64,000 nt of DNA from the NCBI GenBank assembly GCA_030272155.1, contig CP126196.1, positions 1,674,001 to 1,738,000 of the forward strand. Direction: 5' to 3'. Of the stretch, positions 42,201 to 52,383 are shown one piece after another. The notes below the pieces were generated by a model that was given only the letters and a program-made list of their open reading frames with translations, was not told the DNA's origin and ran no database searches. How positions within the stretch are numbered: position 1 is the first letter of the stretch; each line of letters starts with the position of its first letter. This stretch comes from Tetradesmus obliquus. Taxonomy: Eukaryota > Chlorophyta > Chlorophyceae > Sphaeropleales > Scenedesmaceae. Position numbers and translations under genes: made by a program.

Positions 42201-45200
42201 GCTCCCTGCAAGACAGCGCGAGCAGGTGCCAAGCGCACTGCCAGGCAGGCTGGGGTAGCTGCAGATCTTTTTTGACTGATCACCACACAGACACTGTGCT
42301 AGTGCTGCGTACCCAGCCGACCAGCATCCGCGCTGTGAGTAGAGAGCTTACTCGCCTTAAACAGCAAGCCATCTGACACACACAGCAGCATGCATGCAGC
42401 ACAGGCCGCTGCAAGCAACAGCGCAGGCGCCTGCGGCTTTGGAAGCTGCAACAGCCAAGCACCCAGGGCGCTGCTACTGCTGAAGCCTATGTGTGTGAGC
42501 GTGTGGCCCCCTCAAAGTAGTGCGGGCCGCAACAGGCAGTGCATGCGCGCCTTGGTATGAGGCTGTGCTGTGTGCAGGCGCGAGTCACGCGCCGACCAGG
42601 GGGCAGGCTGGCGCGCCGGCTTAATGCGCTGCAGGACTGTGCAATATCTATCATCGACTGCCAGCAGTGCAGGCGATCTAGGGCGTGCAAAATGCCTTGG
42701 TCATTTCTCAAGGTGGGAAATGACCAAGGCATTTTGCACGCGCTAAATACACTTGAGGCATAGGGGATGAGGAGCTTGCCTGTGCCTGCATGGGCTTGGC
42801 TTCGCCCATGGTCATGTTGGTCCTATTAGAATCAGGGTCAGTGTGTAATCACACACAACGGTGATGATCATCAACACTGTTGTGCCTCACCTTGAGGTAC
42901 ACCATGCCCTTGGCCTCCGCCAGCTTTGCTGTGTCGTTCTGGCTCTGCACCTTGAGCTGCTCGCACACCACCTGCAGCAGCAGCAGCAGCAGCACGAGGG
43001 TCAGGGGTGGTGGCAGCTGGGACAGTGGATGCTGCTTGCTAAACATAAGTGCAAGTGCGCCGCCACAAGCATGTTGAGCAGCATGGCTCAACATAATGTC
43101 ATCGTCCACGCACCATGGCGGCTGTGTTTCATGGCGCATGTTACGCACCTTTCAATGAACTTAAGTGCCGTGCTATGTTCGAGCCAAACCCTAAAACACA
43201 AGGTTTAGCCGCACCTGTGCCGCGCAGTCCCCGAAGCTGGCAATATAGAAGGGCCACATGCAGTGCTGTTATCTACCAAACCTCAACATCACAAACCACA
43301 AACACAGGGTTTAGCCGCACCTGTGCCGCGCAGTCGCCGAAGCCCGGGATGTCGATGATCGGCAGCACCTCGAAGGGCATCACCCACTCGTCAGCGATGC
43401 CGTACTTCTCACGCAGCTTGGGCTTCTTCTTCAGGTCCTGCAAGCAGACGAGGAAGGGGCGGCAGCAGCGGTTAGTAATTTGGTATTTGTAGCATCGGTG
43501 TAAATAATTACGCAGCTTCGTCTTCTTCTTCAGGCCCTGCAAACACATGAGGAGGGCGCGGCAGCAGCGGTTGGTATTTTGGTATTAGTAAATCCGACAA
43601 CCTGTAAGCCGGGTCTGATAATTGCGCAGCTTGGTTTTCTTCCTCAGGTCCTGCAGGGAGTGGAAAGGTGGGTGCAGAAGCAAGCAGTTGTCGACCCGGC
43701 TATTGTTAGCAGCACGGCTTGGGCTTTGATCAGGTGCTGCAGGGTTGGCACGAAAAGGCCGGCGACTTCAACCCGGGATCGTGACATAAACAGCACGTGT
43801 TGCGACTGGGTGGTTGTGGTGCAGAGCAGAGCTGCTGCCACAGTCGAGTACCCTCCACGTAGCGCTGCGCCGGTGTGTGAGGTGGTGGGCTACCTGGCCG
43901 GCTTGCTAGGTGTGGCAATGGCAGGGAACAGCCTTCCGCACACGTCCTAAACATAAGTTCAACGATACATGTGGATATGAGCACGGCTCTTTTAAAAAGG
44001 GAAAACAAGGTCAAACAAGGTCAAAGTGTGAGCCGAACAACTCACCAGCAGCGCGGTGTAGTCGTCGGGGCTGTCGCTGGGCACGCTTGTCACGATGCCC
44101 GTGCCCTTGTTGGTCAGGATGGTCAGCAGCGGCAGCACGTAGATGCGCTCATGCGGGCAGTTGGGCGCTGTCAGCGGCAGGCCCATCAGGTCCTGCCCGG
44201 TCAGCTCCAGCAGGCACTCCGGCTCGCCACGCTTGGGCGTGCGCTCCTGCAGGAATATATAGAAAAATGAAGTTGCTTGAGATGTTTCAAGGATGTTTTG
44301 GTGCATCTGCAAGGTGAGTTTGCGGCAAACACACCTCACGGACTACACCAGAGCGCGGTCAAACTGTTCCATAGGGAACAAAGTGTTTAGTGGGCGACTG
44401 GCAGTGGCAGGAACGGACAACAATTAGAGTACACAGAGTGGGGATGTGGTCCGGCGATATAGTGGCTGGTTGCAGTGGATGCTGCGACCTGCCGTAGGTT
44501 TGGACTCCGGTTGTCAGCCGCACACACGCAACAGCTGCCAAGCCCCGAAAGACCTGGCAGCAGCTGCATGCGTGATTTGGTCTAGGCAGCGGAAGTAAGG
44601 GGCTGCACCATGGGAAAGGCGCGCACCAGGCTTTGTAGCGGCCAGAGAATTGTTGAAACAGCTGAATCCATGAACAGCAAGCATGATAGCATGACCGCGC
44701 CATCACGCTTGCATGGTTTGGGGGGAAGTCCCAGCTCACATCCTGTTTGTGTCGCAATGCTGTTCCAACCGTGACAAACATGCCACAGGCACCATGTCGG
44801 ACATCCCGCATGCTCCTACTCGCAGGAAAACTCACATCACAGGTACAAGTACAACCAAACACCAGCCAATAACACACTCAAAAGGTCATGTGTGCCCACA
44901 CACCACACACCACGCACCTGGTACGACAGGTTGAGGGCGCTGCGGTACGTCATCACGTACACCTCGCCATTCAGGCCCTTGTAGGCCCCGTACTTGCCCT
45001 CAGGCAGCGCCCAGCAGTTGGTCTGGCCGTACATCGTCTCAGGCCGCAGCGTGGCAGCCATGAGGAACACACCGCCCTCTGCTGCCTCACCCAGCTCAGC
45101 CAGCTTGCCTGCAAGGTGGTATTAGACAGCCAGCAGCCGCAGCATCAATCAGTAGCTGTAGATTCTCCAAGCGCAGCGTGGCAGCCATGAGGAACACACC

Positions 45201-47412
45201 GCCCTCTGCTGCCTCACCCAGCTCAGCCAGCTTGCCTGCAGAAGACCATCAGGACAGCCAGCAGCAGCAGATGCGGTGTAAGATAATGTCTGCGTTGCCA
45301 TGAGCTAAGTGGCAAGAACGTGTTACCCGCACCATCTTGCTCAGGGGCAGTCACCTAACGTAACATCTCAGAAGCGTGTTACAAAACACAGAGATAACAC
45401 AAAACCTAACGCTCACCTTTGAGCTCCAGCACGCGCATCTTGACCAGCGTGTACTCCTGCGGCCCCACGCCCTCGCCGCTGGCTCTGTCGTGGTCTGCGC
45501 AGGGCTGGCCGTCCAGGGGCGAGAACACCGCGTAGCGCTTGTCCTTGACCACCTTGCCCTGCAGCGATTTGAGGTTGATGGTATTGTTGAGCAAGATGTT
45601 ATGGTTTATAACAGGGTGTCGCAAAGCGGGGCGTGGAGTACAGAGCAAGGTGAACTGCGGCACATGAGACACACGGTCAGCTGCCACGGCATGATTAGAA
45701 ACGCACAAGCTGCAGGGTCCAAAACTGCTGGCGCACACAGGAGTGGCAGTACGCATTCATGTCTTTGTGGTGATTGGATGCGTAAAATCAAAACTTATCC
45801 CCCGCCCACCTGGCGCTTCAGGGTCCAGAACTGCCAGCGCACGAATGAGTCGTAGTAGGGGTTCATGTCTGTGGTGATGAAGGAGCGGCGCCAGTCCACA
45901 CCGCAGCCCATGGCCCGCAGGTCACGCTCAGCCAGCGGCGGGAAGTACTGCAGCCAGTGCGCGGAGTCCCTGCCAAATGAAGACAACAGCGGCAGAGGAC
46001 ATAGGTAAATTGTCAGCAAGCATGGAGGTGTCATGCTCTGTGGCGTGCGGGCCGCGCTGCGCAAGGGGAGGGAAGTACTGCAGCAGAGTGACAACAAAGT
46101 GACAACAAAAGCAGCAGATATGGCAATGTCAGCAGCATAGAGATGTCGAGCGCTGTGGTGTACGGGCTTCACTGCGCAGGCGGCAGGAGATACATATGCC
46201 AGCAATGCTGGACACGTCGTCCTGCCAGCGCATTTGATTGCGGAAGGCTGTACTCTGGTCAAACTTTGAATAAGGACGAATGTATACGGTTGAGTGCGCA
46301 CCTGGTCTGCGAGATGTCCTCTGGTGGGATGAGGTCAAACGCTGGCCAAAATGCTGGTCAACCATACCACATGGACTGCGGGATGTCCACAGGCCAGTGG
46401 AGGCCAAACACTGATCAAACTGCTGTTCAAGCACGTCACCTCAACTAATGGCTGTCTAGAGGCGGAATGAGGTCAAACACTAGTCAACCGCTGGTCAACT
46501 ATGTCACCTGAACTGCGGGATGTCCTCTGGCGGGATGCCGCTCTTCATGAGGATCTCCCACTGCGTGGCGCCCACACCCTTCTTGCTCTGCGCCTTGCTC
46601 TTCTTGCCGCTGAACTTGGTGGGGTCGGCGGGGCCCGATGCCTCCTGCAAATATAGTAGCCAGGAGTATAAAAGGCAACAGCAGCAACAGCAACATCAGT
46701 CAGGGTAGAAAGCTTGCAGGTCATAACATTGCAAAATGTGGCCTTGCCGCTGAACGTGGTGGCATCTGAAGCTGCAGCATGTTGCACCAAACACAAGGAG
46801 TCTGCAATGCATGACGCGGCTTTCTGATAGCATTCTCGCACGCTGCGTCATATATGCTGCAAGCGCACCGGCAGCTGTGTTCTGAGACTGCCGCTGATTA
46901 CAGAATCCTACAGAGACAGGCCCATATGCAGCAGCAGCAGGCTGGCTGGAACCGCTAGTCCTGCAAGCAGTGTGCACACTCACCCCTGCTGCGGGTGCTG
47001 CTGCTGCTGCCTGCTCCTCCTCATCGTCTGTGGGGAACTTGGGTGGGCAGCCATACGTGGCCAGCTCACGGTCAAGCTTGTCAGCACATGCCTGCAGGTG
47101 GTTGTGTGTGTTGGACAGCAGCGGAATTTGTGTGGACAGCAGCGGCAGCAGCGCAGATGCGGCAGCCGTACACCAAATTGCAGAATAGTTGTGTATGCAA
47201 CAATGCGAGCATCACCCGAATGAAGCACGGCCGGCACGCGTAATTGAGGAAGTGCTGAATGCAAAGGACATGCAGCAAAGCTCTTGAATTCAAAAAGCAG
47301 CGGCGGCAGCAGCAGCGGGTCCCCTCAGGAGTCGATAAGTCATCAGCGCTGCCTTTGGCAAGCGTTATGTTCTCCAAGGTGAAAAAAAGGTTTGTCATCA
47401 GTGGGGGCCGCG

Positions 47413-47444
<32 letters not shown>

Positions 47445-48968
47445 ACTACATGCCGCATACATTGCTTGCGCGCCGGCAACAATACAAGGGACATGTGCAA
47501 CAAACCAGCAACAAGCCAGGCGCCCTGCCCATTAAGTCTGATGTATCGGCAATCAGCAGTTGCAGCGGCTAGTTTACCTGCCTTGATAGGCATGCCAGTG
47601 CAGTTACCTGCCTTGATAGGCATGCCAGTGCAGTTTACCTGCCTTGATAGGCATGCCAGTGCAGTTTACCTGCCTTGATAGGCATGCCAGTGCAGTTTAC
47701 CTGCCTTGATAGGCATGCCAGTGCAGTTTACCTGCCTTGATAGGCATGCCAGTGCAGTTTACCTGCCTTGATAGGCATGCCAGTGCAGTTTACCTGCCTT
47801 GATAGGCATGCCAGTGCAGTTTACCTGCCTTGATAGGCATGCCAGTGCAGTTTACCTGCCTTGATAGGCATGCCAGTGCAGTTTACCTGCCTTGATAGGC
47901 ATGCCAGTGCAGTTTACCTGCCTTGATAGGCATGCCAGTGCAGTGGAAGCCCTGGCCAAACAGCACGCGCTTGCCACACAGCCGGTGGTAGGCAGACGCA
48001 AACTCCAGCTGCGAGGCGCAAACAGACACGCCATGTGCAGCAGCAGGCAAGTCAGGGAACGGTGCACACGTAACCAGCGCAGGAGATTATCGCATCTGCT
48101 TAGTCCCAAAGACACAGCATCAAGCTGCCGGCTGGGTAAGGTAGCGCATCCCGTTGCGGTGTCAGCTGCTACGACCCACTGCGAGTGAGAGGCCGTAAGT
48201 TCAATCCCTGCAACGTCAGGCACTTGGTGGCGTTTGCTGCTAATGCTTGACTGGAAACACAATGAGGATCATGCGCCCAAGCCTTGCCAGCTCGCTGACC
48301 CCTGCTCTGCTGCCACTGCTGCTGCTGGTGTGCTGCTGCTGCTGCTGCCGCCTGGCCGCACCTTGGACAGAGAGAAGGCGTGTCCCAGGTGCAGCAAGCC
48401 GTTCATGTAGGGGTAGGGGAAGTTGCCAAAGAACTTGCCCTCTGGGCACGCCTGGCCTGCAGCAGAGCAGCAGCAGCGCCAGCTCAGCAACAGCTGGGAC
48501 GCTTAACCCAGACAAATTGCTCCACAAACATGCAATGGAACAATGTATCATGCAAGCCGGGATCATGGTGTTGCCATGTGCTCCTTAACACAGCATATGT
48601 TTCGCAGAATGGACAAGGCGTGGAGATGTACTGCCACTTGCGCAGCAGCACAGCACTGCTGTTGCTGCTCTACTGATCACAATCGCAGCAGATCAGGCAG
48701 CAGCAGCGCCTCAGCAGCGCAGCTCGTCAATGTGGTGTACCTTCGGCTGCCGGCTCGGCATAAAACGCTTTGTCTTCCTCCCATTTCTGCTGTGCAGCCG
48801 CCTGGATACGCAGCAGCAGGTCCCTGCGGGCAAAGCTGCCCTCCTTCGCCTACAACGGCAACCGACATTACATTCAAGCAGTGCAAATTCTACGATGATG
48901 AATCATTAGGTAAGACTGGTCATGCTACACACCTCAGTCGCCTCGCTGGGCGCAGGTGTGCTGCTCAT
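34236..48968 (-). CDS. LARS1: Leucine--tRNA ligase, cytosolic type, 24 exons
   Basis: Charges tRNA-Leu in the cytosol. Exons, 5' to 3' on the minus strand: 48968-48933, 48849-48741, 48456-48362, 48008-47922, 47091-46984, 46644-46508, 45969-45810, 45558-45417, 45108-44918, 44246-44046, 43437-43321, 42971-42891, 41551-41423, 40969-40813, 40063-39927, 39082-38997, 38776-38682, 38365-38202, 37839-37680, 37159-37000, 36361-36153, 35854-35697, 35009-34842, 34448-34236. All phases agree, giving 1099 residues. Class I signatures: HLGH at 71-74 (after NFPYPYMNG) and KMSKS at 731-735. The CP1 editing domain shows TLRPETM at 311-317 and [15 protein letters not shown] at 403-417. [13 protein letters not shown] matches eukaryotic and archaeal-type LeuRS, so this is not the organelle enzyme. 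Exon 4 must end with a GC donor to keep frame. The C-terminal tail is Ala-rich and ends VGVAS. Confidence 0.95.
34698..35180 (-). repeat. Echoes of both edges of LeuRS exon 23
   Basis: Downstream of exon 23, 34738-34698 repeats its end ([18 protein letters not shown]). Upstream, about 35180-35100 repeats its start after a CTGCAG acceptor ([22 protein letters not shown] against the true [22 protein letters not shown]). Both keep the splice site. Confidence 0.88.
36362..36712 (-). repeat. Three extra tandem copies of the LeuRS exon 21 3' splice junction
   Basis: The junction AG|GTTTGCGTGCGG, followed by coding for [12 protein letters not shown], occurs with exon starts at 36704, 36587, 36474 and 36361, spaced 117, 113 and 113 bp. 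Only the last, most 3' copy continues into the full exon. Most of the copies read through as an open but non-homologous frame (...[11 protein letters not shown]...). Acceptor strength differs: the copy at 36704 lacks CAACAG before the junction. Confidence 0.92.
37408..37995 (-). repeat. Echoes of both edges of LeuRS exon 19
   Basis: 37462-37408 copies the end of exon 19 (LGPEA with GTGCGTGG donor) inside intron 19. About 37995-37930 copies part of its start (YSADAMR...LADAGVG) inside intron 18. Each differs from the exon by several substitutions. Confidence 0.8.
38378..38437 (-). repeat. (CTG)20 in sense, before LeuRS exon 18
   Basis: Reads (CAG)20 on the plus strand but CTG in the LeuRS RNA. 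It is followed by TTACCCCTGCAG|, the acceptor of exon 18 (38365). Same orientation rule as in the plus-strand genes. Confidence 0.9.
39480..39628. repeat. Dispersed intronic repeat, copy A (149 bp)
   Basis: Starts TGAGC.TGTGGCCCCCTCAAA and ends GCGCTGCAGGA.TGTGCA. A second full copy lies at 42496-42643 and a partial copy (AGTCACGCGCCGACCA to GCGCCGGCTTAAT) at 41876-41920. All three are in introns of LeuRS. Copies A and B are about 93 percent alike, with no visible terminal repeats. Lies in LeuRS intron 15. Confidence 0.8.
41052..41236 (-). repeat. Two echoes of the LeuRS exon 14 start
   Basis: 41110-41052 (CAG|GTCATGTCACGCAGCGGTGA through GACCAGTGG) and 41236-41196 repeat the start of exon 14 ([17 protein letters not shown]), both upstream of the true exon at 40969. 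A weaker echo of exon 13 is at 41372-41333. Confidence 0.82.
42496..42643. repeat. Dispersed intronic repeat, copy B (148 bp)
   Basis: Second full copy of the 39480-39628 repeat, in LeuRS intron 12 and in the same orientation. It ends about 40 bases before the perfect hairpin at 42683-42741. Confidence 0.8.
42683..42741. ncRNA. Perfect 25-bp inverted repeat (hairpin) in LeuRS intron 12
   Basis: 42683-42707 is the exact reverse complement of 42717-42741, with a 9-nt loop. The arm begins GCGTGCAAAATGCCTTGGTC. A perfect 25-bp stem of this size could be a small-RNA precursor, a very small fold-back element, or a replication scar. I see no sign of independent expression; typing as ncRNA is provisional. 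Confidence 0.35.
43205..43660 (-). repeat. Echoes of both edges of LeuRS exon 11
   Basis: Two upstream copies of the exon start (CAG|G.CCTGA.GAAGAA..C.AAGCTGCG) end at about 43624 and 43509. One downstream copy of the exon end (CTTCGGGGACTGCGCGGCACAG|GTGCGGC) lies at 43240-43205. In the upstream copies the third residue is changed but the acceptor remains. Confidence 0.85.
45177..45240 (-). repeat. Upstream echo of the LeuRS exon 9 start
   Basis: CTGCAG|GCAAGCTGGCTGAGCTGGGT through CTGCCACGCTGCG is an almost perfect copy of the first 64 bases of exon 9 (45108 downward), including its acceptor. Near identity suggests a recent duplication. Confidence 0.9.
47571..47942 (-). repeat. 12 x 31-bp minisatellite made of the LeuRS exon 4 / intron 4 junction
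   Basis: The plus-strand unit CCTTGATAGGCATGCCAGTG plus 11 more bases starts at 47581, 47611, 47642 and then every 31 bp to 47921. In the sense direction each unit contains ACTGGCATGCCTATCAAG|GCAGGTAAAC, the coding end of exon 4 (TGMPIK) plus its 5' splice site. The first unit is the real exon end at 47922; eleven more follow inside intron 4. Units are identical except the last-but-one (47611), which lacks one T. 31 is not a multiple of three, and read-through meets TAA in the second unit. Confidence 0.97.
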
Positions 48969-49484
48969 CGTATCTCGATGCCACAGACCGTTCAGCCTTG
49001 ACAAAACATGGCTCTCAGGCAATTGTACTGGAAAGGCAAGCGATGAGCAGCTGGATCCAGCGTTCAAGGGGTGGTTGGGCGTACCTGGCATAACATGCTG
49101 TTGTTCCCGCTTGATCAACCTCAGCGAACGTCGTAAAGCGCCCTACCAGAATAATTGATGTAGTAGACGGCTGTAACATCGGCACACACACAGGCGGTGC
49201 GTGCACACCAGGTCAGAAGATTGTACTGCTGTTGCTGGTGCCAGGCTGGCAGCACTTGTAAGTGGTATGGCTCCATTCGCACGCCTTGTGTGAGACAAAG
49301 GCATGCTGCTTTCTCTGTTACAATTTCCTGGTTTTGGAAAGATCATAATTCCACACACGCTGGTACCCAGCAAGGTGCAAGGATATGCATGCAGTACGGG
49401 TGCGCTGCGCCGCAGCAGCACCCCACCAACAGCCTGCTGACTACAGGCTGCGATAATACAATCCACCAGCGCAACATATTATCG
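48969..49484. other. Intergenic between PUS7 3' end and LeuRS 5' end
   Basis: 516 bp between two genes in tandem on the minus strand. It should contain the LeuRS promoter and the PUS7 3' untranslated region. TTACA at 49318-49322 (TGTAA on the minus strand) is a candidate PUS7 poly(A) signal, 163 bases past the stop. No other element seen. Confidence 0.5.
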
Positions 49485-49668
49485 TCAGACACGCGCCGAC
49501 AGCTGTGCGTGTGATGCTTTTGAGGTGCTGCTCTTGGTCAGCTCTCGCACAAGCATCGTAGCATAGCAGGAAGGGGGCAGCGTGAACTCCAGCACCACTG
49601 CAACCATCTCCCGCTGACTGCTGACTGCAACAGCAGCAGACGCTTCCCCAGCTCCTGTTGCTGCTTCA

Positions 49669-49710
<42 letters not shown>

Positions 49711-51536
49711 GCTGCTAGTGCTGGTGCTGTGGCCTGCTGCGCTGGCTGCTGGCTGTCTCCGTTCCCTACTGCTGCATCTGCCTGCTGCTCTGTGCGCTGC
49801 TGCTGCTGCTGCTGCTCGTCTAGGCGCGGCCGCTTGTGCTGCCTGTCGCCGCCTAGCTGCTGCTGCTGCTGCTGCAGCAGCAGCTGGCTCCAGTCTGACT
49901 GCAGCAGCTCTGCATCAGGATTGCTGTACCTGCAGCGCCAAGGAGTGACAACACACTTGAGTAACTAGATATAAAGTGGAGATTATGGCAACCTAACAGC
50001 TGTGAATTGTCTGGGTGGTGCGGCACGCTCACGTATTGTCATCATGCTGGTACAGGCCGCTGCAGCCAGAGCCACAGCAGCATGTGGAGCTTCTGCCTCT
50101 CATCGAACATGCTGCCGAGTCCACTCAAGCAGCGCAGATGGTCTATTAGGGCTGCATGCTGTCAGTGTATAATAGTGTCAAGCAGACACAGCTTTGCTTC
50201 CACGAACTTCCACACCGCCTCTCCCTGTACATGCAGCTTCTTCTTCTTCTTCGCATGTCGCCACACACTTCACCGCACAGGCAGCAGACACGCGCGTGAG
50301 ATGCCTGCCTGCAGACATCACTGAATTGTCTGAATTTAAGCTGCACCCCACACAAAATCATGCTGGCACAAGGCATACCTACCTGATCACTTGGTGCTGC
50401 ATGTCCTCCGGAATGTGCAGCAGCCTCCTGTAGTCGCCAGACAGGCCAGCCAGCTGGAAATCCTTCACGCCGTGACTTGCAGGAGCCCCCGCAGCAGCAG
50501 CAGGTGCTGCTGCTGCTGCTGCTGCTGCTTCTGTACTGCCAGCACCATCCTGTGGTGCTGCTGCTGCCTCAGCCTCAGCAGCAGCAGCAGCGTCTGCAAA
50601 ATCAGCTGCCGTCATGCCTGGCAGCATCACGCCATCAGCAGCAGCCATCCTGCAGTACAGCTGCCAGCCTGCTTCATGCTGCGGGTACTGCACGCGGCCG
50701 CCTGGCAGTGGCAGCACCACATCCCGAATGCTGAACCTGCCTGCTGCTGCCTCTGCTGCTGTCACAACATGCACGCTTGCCAGCCGCGCAGCAGCAGAAG
50801 CAGCAGCAGTCACATCATCGCCTTCGTCAGCTGCATCAGCCGCACCTAGGTCCTCTGCATCATACAGAGCATCTACTGCTGCAGCTGCTGAGCCGCCTGC
50901 TGCTGCTGCGTCCTCGTCCTGCTGCTGCTGCTGCTCTGTCGTCAGCAGCACGAGGTCTCCTGCTACTGCCTGCGCTGCGCCGTAGCGCCTGAAGCGCTCA
51001 CTGGCTGCTCTGTTCCACAGCCAGGACTGCCAGGCATGCATGTACATGCTGCGCAGTGTGCGAGGAATGCCCTGCACGAAACAACAGCGCAGCCAGTGCA
51101 GCGCATGTGAAGAGCATGTTGAGCATTCATCAAGCACAAACAAAACACAGATTATTGCGGTCGACAATGCGCAGTCTGGCAATGCCAGTGGCATTAGTGC
51201 CGCTGCCAGCACTGGCACCCTGGGCAACTCACAGGATGCTGTCTCCTGCAAGCCACTGTACATTCACCCAACCACACACAGCTGTGCATGCCTGCAATCC
51301 CTTGCTATATATTCACAGAATAACAGGCAGCAGCTGCCGGCTTTCAGTGTCGTGCTGTCATGAGGTTCATGAGGTCAACTTGCTTGCAGTGCCTGGAGGT
51401 TCAACTGCGGTATGTTATACCCTGCCGTACCTGCAGCGCGGTGAGGTACGCGGTACTGCCGTGGCGTGCCAGGCCCTGCAGCACGGCCCGCTCCGCAACC
51501 AGCGAGGTGGGCAGCACCTTCAGCGCACCCTTAACA

Positions 51537-51595
<59 letters not shown>

Positions 51596-52342
51596 CGGGG
51601 GACAAAAGTGGTGTTGCGTGGTTAGCCAGGCGGTGCTTGCTGATTGTTTGCCGTGCCGCGCTTGCGGGAACAGCAAGAAAGGGGGCGGGTGAAGGATCTT
51701 TTATACCTGGCAAGCCAAAGCAAAGCAGCAGCACGAGTTGACGGCTGGCTATCTGATACGGAATTTGCTATGCCTACGTGTGCACCAAGTCAACAAGCTG
51801 CATGAAGTGACAGCGCATGTGACGCATGTCTGCAAGCGGCCAGGTATGTGGCACCAGCTGTAGAGCGTAGGGCAGTGGCAGTGTGCCGCCCGGTGCTGGA
51901 TTTGTGGTGCCTGGGGTGTGCTGTGGCACGCGAATGAAAAAGGCTGGCAAGGGGAGGGGCAACCCACAAGCAGCAGTTGCAGCGTGCAGGAAAAAAGATG
52001 TTGCAAGGCTCTGACTCTGACATACAATTTTGAACCCCACGTTGTGACGATGCTTGTTTGCAGCAATTGCCTGGCGACATCAGGAAGAGGCACAGCTCGA
52101 CAGGCAGCACCAGACTGCGTAGCATACAGACACACTCTAACACCATGGCAGCATAACTGCTAGCAAGGGCAGCAGCAGCAGCAGCACCAGCAGCAGCAGC
52201 AGCAGCAGCGCACCTGGATGTCCCCCTGCTCCATGTACAGCGCCCGTGCCTGCCTGTACTCGCGCCGCTCCCCAGGGCCGCCCTGCATGACCAGCCGCAC
52301 AGCGCCCTGCCACTCGCCACGCAGCAGCGCAGCACCGACCCT

Positions 52343-52383
<41 letters not shown>

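Noticed and set aside
47571-47942. CRISPR array
   Set aside because: Repeats are directly adjacent with no spacers, and the unit is part of a eukaryotic exon and its splice site.
48140-48225. tRNA-like stretch (GGTAGCGCATCC ... AGTTCAATCCCTGC) in LeuRS intron 3
   Set aside because: It recalls D-arm and T-arm sequence, but I could not fold a consistent acceptor stem and anticodon arm around it.
49141-49500. Extra 5' exons of LeuRS upstream of 48968
   Set aside because: The [12 protein letters not shown] start joins exon 2 in phase and the family N-terminus is variable; no upstream extension was needed.
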